A stretch of 64,000 bases of DNA, taken from Pseudomonas sp. Os17. Lineage in GTDB: Bacteria > Pseudomonadota > Gammaproteobacteria > Pseudomonadales > Pseudomonadaceae. The DNA lies in the NCBI RefSeq assembly GCF_001547895.1, contig NZ_AP014627.1, forward strand, positions 1,987,501-2,051,500. The letters are read 5' to 3'. Below are positions 59,847 through 64,000 of this stretch, piece by piece; positions within the stretch are counted from its first letter, which is position 1; every line of letters starts with the position of its first letter. A program made the position numbers and the translations under genes. The notes below the pieces were generated by a model. That model was not told the DNA's origin. It worked only from the letters and a program-made list of their open reading frames with translations, and did not search any database.

Positions 59847-62222
59847 TTGGTAGAGTACGTAGTTTCCCTCGATAAGCTCGGCAAACACGATGTTGAGCAT
59901 GTGGGGGGCAAGAACGCATCCCTGGGCGAGATGATCAGCAACCTCGCAGGTGCGGGCGTATCGGTCCCTGGTGGCTTTGCCACGACAGCTCAGGCTTATC
60001 GTGATTTTCTTGAGTTGAGCGGTCTGAACGACCAGATCCATGCCGCCCTCGATGCGCTGGATGTCGATGACGTCAACGCCCTGGCCAAGACCGGCGCGCA
60101 GATCCGTCAATGGATCATGGAAGCCGAGTTCCCCGAGCGCCTGAACACCGAGATTCGTACCGCCTTCGCCGCGCTGTCGGCCGGCAATCCGGAAATGGCC
60201 GTGGCCGTGCGTTCCTCGGCCACCGCCGAAGACTTGCCGGACGCCTCCTTCGCTGGCCAGCAGGAAACCTTCCTCAACATCCGTGGCGTGGACAACGTGA
60301 TCCGTGCCGCCAAGGAAGTGTTTGCCTCCCTGTTCAACGATCGCGCCATTTCCTACCGCGTACACCAGGGTTTCGACCACAAGCTGGTGGCCCTGTCTGC
60401 CGGTGTGCAGCGCATGGTGCGTTCGGAAACCGGCACTGCCGGCGTGATGTTCACCCTCGACACCGAATCGGGCTTCCGTGACGTGGTGTTCATCACCGGT
60501 GCCTATGGCCTGGGTGAAACCGTGGTCCAGGGCGCGGTCAACCCGGACGAGTTCTACGTCCACAAGAACACCCTTGAAGCCGGCCGTCCGGCCATCCTGC
60601 GCCGCAACCTGGGCAGCAAGGCGATCAAGATGATCTACGGCGACGAGGCCAAGGCCGGTCGCTCGGTGAAGACCGTGGACGTGGACGCGGCCGATCGCGC
60701 ACGTTTCTGCCTGACCGACGCCGAAGTCAGCGAGCTGGCCAAGCAGGCGATGATCATCGAGAAGCACTACCAGTGCCCGATGGATATCGAGTGGGCCAAA
60801 GATGGCGACGACGGCAAGCTGTACATCGTCCAGGCCCGTCCGGAAACCGTGAAGAGCCGTACCCAGGCCAACGTCATGGAACGCTACCTGCTCAAGGAAA
60901 CCGGCACCGTCCTGGTGGAAGGCCGTGCCATCGGCCAGCGCATCGGCGCCGGCAAGGTGCGGATCATCAAGGACGTTTCCGAGATGGACAAGGTCCAGGC
61001 CGGCGACGTGCTGGTTTCCGACATGACCGACCCGGACTGGGAGCCAGTGATGAAGCGCGCCAGCGCCATCGTCACCAACCGTGGCGGTCGTACCTGCCAC
61101 GCGGCGATCATCGCTCGTGAACTGGGGATTCCGGCGGTAGTGGGTTGTGGCAACGCCACCGAGCTGCTCAAGGATGGCCAGGGCGTGACCGTTTCCTGCG
61201 CCGAAGGCGACACCGGCTTGATCTTCGAAGGCGAACTGGGTTTCGACATCAAGCAGAACTCGGTAGACGCCATGCCGGAACTGCCGTTCAAGATCATGAT
61301 GAACGTCGGCAACCCGGACCGCGCCTTTGACTTCGCCCAGTTGCCGAACGCCGGCGTGGGCCTGGCCCGCCTGGAGTTCATCATCAACCGCATGATCGGC
61401 GTGCACCCCAAGGCGCTGCTGAACTACGCCGGGCTGCCGCAAGAGATCAAGGACAGCGTCGACAAGCGTATTGCCGGCTACCATGATCCTGTGGATTTCT
61501 ACGTCGACAAGCTGGTGGAAGGCATCAGCACCCTGGCTGCGGCGTTCACTCCGAAGAAGGTCATCGTGCGTCTGTCGGACTTCAAGTCCAACGAATACGC
61601 CAACCTGATCGGCGGCAAGCTCTACGAGCCGGAAGAAGAGAACCCGATGCTGGGCTTCCGTGGCGCCTCGCGCTACATCAGCGAATCCTTCCGTGACTGC
61701 TTCGAACTCGAATGCCGTGCGCTGAAACGCGTGCGCAACGAGATGGGCCTGACCAACGTCGAAATCATGGTGCCGTTCGTGCGCACCTTGGGCGAAGCCA
61801 GCCAAGTGGTTGATCTGCTGGCTGAAAATGGCCTCAAGCGCGGCGAAAACGGTCTGCGCGTGATCATGATGTGCGAACTGCCTTCCAACGCCATCCTGGC
61901 TGAGGAATTCCTCGAGTACTTCGATGGTTTCTCCATCGGCTCCAACGACCTGACCCAACTGACCCTGGGCCTGGACCGTGACTCGGGGATCATCGCCCAC
62001 CTGTTCGACGAGCGTAATCCTGCGGTCAAGAAGCTGCTGGCCAATGCCATCGCCGCCTGCAACAAGGCCGGCAAATACATCGGCATCTGCGGCCAGGGAC
62101 CTTCGGACCACCCGGACCTGGCCAAGTGGCTGATGGAGCAGGGCATTGAAAGCGTCTCGCTGAACCCGGACTCGGTGCTGGAAACCTGGTTCTTCCTGGC
62201 CGAAGGTCAGGGCGCGGCGTAA
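59847..62222 (+). CDS. ppsA: Phosphoenolpyruvate synthase
   Basis: A 791-aa enzyme that makes PEP from pyruvate and ATP, the entry to gluconeogenesis. The N-terminal ATP-binding domain covers about 1-350. The phosphohistidine domain has the catalytic His in [15 protein letters not shown] near 420. The C-terminal PEP domain has the active-site Cys748 in [10 protein letters not shown]. The TTG start (59847) is the only one that gives the canonical [21 protein letters not shown]-terminus; GTGGAGAG lies upstream. Regulated by the divergent PpsR. Confidence 0.97.
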   Translation: MVEYVVSLDKLGKHDVEHVGGKNASLGEMISNLAGAGVSVPGGFATTAQAYRDFLELSGLNDQIHAALDALDVDDVNALAKTGAQIRQWIMEAEFPERLNTEIRTAFAALSAGNPEMAVAVRSSATAEDLPDASFAGQQETFLNIRGVDNVIRAAKEVFASLFNDRAISYRVHQGFDHKLVALSAGVQRMVRSETGTAGVMFTLDTESGFRDVVFITGAYGLGETVVQGAVNPDEFYVHKNTLEAGRPAILRRNLGSKAIKMIYGDEAKAGRSVKTVDVDAADRARFCLTDAEVSELAKQAMIIEKHYQCPMDIEWAKDGDDGKLYIVQARPETVKSRTQANVMERYLLKETGTVLVEGRAIGQRIGAGKVRIIKDVSEMDKVQAGDVLVSDMTDPDWEPVMKRASAIVTNRGGRTCHAAIIARELGIPAVVGCGNATELLKDGQGVTVSCAEGDTGLIFEGELGFDIKQNSVDAMPELPFKIMMNVGNPDRAFDFAQLPNAGVGLARLEFIINRMIGVHPKALLNYAGLPQEIKDSVDKRIAGYHDPVDFYVDKLVEGISTLAAAFTPKKVIVRLSDFKSNEYANLIGGKLYEPEEENPMLGFRGASRYISESFRDCFELECRALKRVRNEMGLTNVEIMVPFVRTLGEASQVVDLLAENGLKRGENGLRVIMMCELPSNAILAEEFLEYFDGFSIGSNDLTQLTLGLDRDSGIIAHLFDERNPAVKKLLANAIAACNKAGKYIGICGQGPSDHPDLAKWLMEQGIESVSLNPDSVLETWFFLAEGQGAA

Positions 62223-62232
62223 TCGGTGAACG

Positions 62233-62265
62233 AAGAGCCGGTCGCGCTTGGGCGGACCGGCTCTT
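62233..62265 (+). terminator. Terminator-like hairpin after ppsA
   Basis: AAGAGCCGGTC and GACCGGCTCTT are perfect 11-bp arms around an 11-base loop, 11 bp after the stop. The T-run is only two bases, so it may act as a weak terminator or mRNA stabiliser. Confidence 0.5.
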
Positions 62266-62323
62266 GAAGATTCAAGCAGGGCGTGCTTCTTCTGGATGCC
62301 GCCCTTTTTTGTGCAAGAAGAAT

Positions 62324-63298
62324 ATGCAAAGCAGCAGCAACCTATTTCCCGTCGCCTTGATCAGTGCCGAGCGTCGAGGCGACCTCAGCGAAGATGTCTA
62401 TCGCTTGAAACCCGGCAACAGTCCGGACCCTTCGGTCGAACTGGCCGTGACCCGCCTGGGGCTGGCGGATGAGCCGCAAGCCCGGGGCGTGCCTGTGGTT
62501 CTGCTCCACGGCAGCTTTTCCAACCGGCGCTTCTGGTATTCGCCCAAGGGCGTGGGCCTTGGCGCCTACCTGGCCCGTGCCGGTTTCGATGTGTGGATTC
62601 CCGAGATGCGCGGCCATGGCTTGTCGCGCCGCAATGCCGACTACCGCAAGAACCGGGTGGCCGACTATGCGCGCTACGATCTGCCGGCGATTGCCGCCTT
62701 TGTCCGTGAGCAAAGCGCCCAGATTCCCCACTGGATCGGTCATTCCCTGGGGGGCACTACCCTGGCGGCGGCGCTGGGCGGGCAGTACCTGGGCGAGGCG
62801 GGGGTGGCTTCGGCGGCGTTTTTCGGAACCCAGATCAGTCGGACCTACTGGCCGTTGAAAATCCCCATGGTGGAATGGGGCGGGCGCCTGCTCATCAAGC
62901 GCTTTGCCCAATTGTCCGGTTCTCGGCTCAAGCGCGGGCCGGAAGACGAGCCTATTGGCCTGGCCCTGGAAAGCATGCGCTGGCACGGCCTGTTCGGTCG
63001 CTTTGGCGATGCCGACAAGGACTGGTGGGCGGGGCTGGCGCAGGTGACGGTGCCGGTACTGGCGGTCAGTGCCGCCGGGGATCATCAGGATCCGACCTGG
63101 GCCTGTCGCAAGTTGTTCGATCAGTTGGCCAGTGAGCAGAAACAATTTATCTGCCTGGGGCGTGAGCTAGGGTTCAGTAGCAATTTCGGCCATGTCGAGA
63201 TGCTGGTGAGCAAGCCGGCGCAGGCCGAGGTCTGGCCATTGGTGGCGCGCTGGCTCCAGGATCAGCAGACGCCGTTGCTGGCTTCTGCTGGCGAATAG
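62324..63298 (+). CDS. Alpha/beta hydrolase
   Basis: A 324-aa alpha/beta-fold hydrolase with the catalytic Ser141 in GHSLGG, probable acid Asp in AAGDHQDP and His in FGHVEML, and the oxyanion segment VVLLHGSFSNRRFW near 58-71. The substrate is unknown; an ester or lipid-like compound is plausible. ATG 62324 follows AAGAAGAA; in-frame codons upstream to 62264 lack support. In P. aeruginosa an esterase gene lies between ppsA and rraA, matching this order. Confidence 0.87.
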   Translation: MQSSSNLFPVALISAERRGDLSEDVYRLKPGNSPDPSVELAVTRLGLADEPQARGVPVVLLHGSFSNRRFWYSPKGVGLGAYLARAGFDVWIPEMRGHGLSRRNADYRKNRVADYARYDLPAIAAFVREQSAQIPHWIGHSLGGTTLAAALGGQYLGEAGVASAAFFGTQISRTYWPLKIPMVEWGGRLLIKRFAQLSGSRLKRGPEDEPIGLALESMRWHGLFGRFGDADKDWWAGLAQVTVPVLAVSAAGDHQDPTWACRKLFDQLASEQKQFICLGRELGFSSNFGHVEMLVSKPAQAEVWPLVARWLQDQQTPLLASAGE

Positions 63299-63566
63299 GT
63301 GGCTGAGGTTTGAAGCGAGGGCTCTGACAAGGGCATTTCGTTGGATAGCGCTTGCGGCTAAGATATGACGCATTGTGCTGTTCTGGTCACATTCAGTTAT
63401 TGAGTCGACTTTCCGTTCAGGTGGCATGGCTGCAGATGCGCGACAGGCTGATCTGCTGCTTTGAGGGGCAGGTTAAACCTCGGCTTGCCGGACTCGTATG
63501 TCCAGAATGGCCCCCTGAAATGGCCGATACCTTCGATCGTGTTCTTTCTGCTACAGGAGTTTCTCG

Positions 63567-64000
63567 ATGAATCATTACCTCACTCCCGACCTGTGCGACG
63601 CCTATCCGGACCTGGTGCAGGTGGTTGAACCCATGTTCAGCAACTTCGGCGGTCGCGATTCCTTTGGTGGTGAAATCGTCACCATCAAGTGCTTCGAGGA
63701 CAACTCGCTGGTCAAGGAGCAAGTGGAGCTCAAGGGACACGGCAAGGTGCTGGTGGTCGATGGCGGCGGTTCCCTGCGCCGTGCGCTGCTGGGAGACATG
63801 CTGGCCGAGAAGGCGGTGAAAAATGGCTGGGAAGGCCTGGTGATCTACGGGTGCATCCGTGATGTGGATGTCATCGCCCAGACCGATCTCGGGGTTCAGG
63901 CCCTGGCCAGTCATCCGATGAAGACTGACAAGCGCGGCATCGGCGATCTCAATGTGGCAGTGACCTTTGCCGGTGTGACTTTCCGTCCGGGTGAATATGT
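63567..64000 (+). CDS. rraA: Ribonuclease E activity regulator RraA (cut by window end)
   Basis: The first 144 residues of an RraA-family protein. It begins [20 protein letters not shown] and includes [57 protein letters not shown] and [31 protein letters not shown]. In E. coli RraA binds RNase E and slows decay; the same fold also occurs in aldolase-type enzymes. ATG 63567 has CAGGAG at ideal distance. About 20 more residues should lie beyond the window. Confidence 0.93.
   Translation, partial: MNHYLTPDLCDAYPDLVQVVEPMFSNFGGRDSFGGEIVTIKCFEDNSLVKEQVELKGHGKVLVVDGGGSLRRALLGDMLAEKAVKNGWEGLVIYGCIRDVDVIAQTDLGVQALASHPMKTDKRGIGDLNVAVTFAGVTFRPGEY

Noticed and set aside
59751..62111. A 786-codon minus-strand open frame
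   Set aside because: It is antisense to ppsA over its full length, and its His/Gln/Gly-rich composition is typical of shadow frames.
1..64000. CRISPR arrays, insertion sequences, prophage genes, riboswitches
   Set aside because: Read for regularly spaced repeats, transposase-like proteins and known leader motifs; none found. The repeats present are REP-type palindromes.

Overview
The window reads as chromosomal DNA of a Pseudomonas of the fluorescens group (P. protegens/chlororaphis-like). Support comes from the high GC content, dense coding on both strands, Pseudomonas-type REP palindromes (GCGAGCAAGC and GCTGCCGCAGGC classes), the ETF gene set, and a gene order cysH-thrH-pabB ... protease/7TM/ATP-grasp ... 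ppsR/ppsA-hydrolase-rraA that I remember from P. aeruginosa. I see no phage, insertion sequence, CRISPR array or rRNA. Only one tRNA gene, tRNA-Ser(GGA), is present. Gene names and family assignments come from reading the translations, with no database search.

Layout. 0.5-3.6 kb: TetR regulator, stand-alone moaA, a lipoprotein and a DUF1285 protein. 3.6-7.9 kb: a four-gene cluster (GntR regulator, ADP-ribosylglycohydrolase, NCS1 permease, PfkB kinase) that resembles E. coli yegW/yegU/yegT/yegV with a different permease. 8-13.2 kb: small exported protein, MFS transporter, HD-domain protein, GNAT acetyltransferase, alcohol dehydrogenase and its divergent AraC regulator. 13.3-17.3 kb: ETF-ubiquinone oxidoreductase divergent from etfB-etfA, with a PsrA-like box beside a very good promoter. 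17.3-25 kb: periplasmic and envelope proteins, a MocR regulator, an RraB-like protein, a candidate small RNA, a c-type cytochrome and tiny ORFs. 25.4-32.4 kb: a thiolase/multifunctional beta-oxidation pair, a glutamine amidotransferase, a CorA-type transporter, an acyltransferase and a crotonase. 32.7-35.3 kb: tRNA-Ser and small lipoprotein, glycine-zipper and hypothetical genes, each followed by a terminator.

35.5-44 kb: HAD phosphatase, SDR and divergent LysR regulator, an NCS1 permease with a hydantoin-racemase-like protein, cysH, thrH and pabB. 44.1-47.2 kb: a three-gene envelope module (retropepsin-like protease, inactive transglutaminase fused to seven membrane helices, RimK-like ATP-grasp ligase). 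47.4-56.2 kb: a complete methylcitrate-cycle operon (GntR regulator, prpB, prpC, acnD, prpF, prpD) with REP doublets between its genes. 56.3-58.8 kb: a divergent EamA transporter/MocR regulator pair. 58.9-64 kb: ppsR divergent from ppsA, an alpha/beta hydrolase, and the start of rraA, cut by the window end.

A metabolic thread links several parts. Beta-oxidation genes feed electrons to ETF and ETF-QO. Propionyl-CoA is turned into pyruvate by the prp genes. PpsA converts pyruvate to PEP for gluconeogenesis. Points most worth follow-up are the YegUV-like salvage cluster, the racemase homologue lacking its first catalytic cysteine, the protease/7TM/ligase module, the candidate sRNA near 23.7 kb, and several strong operator-like palindromes.
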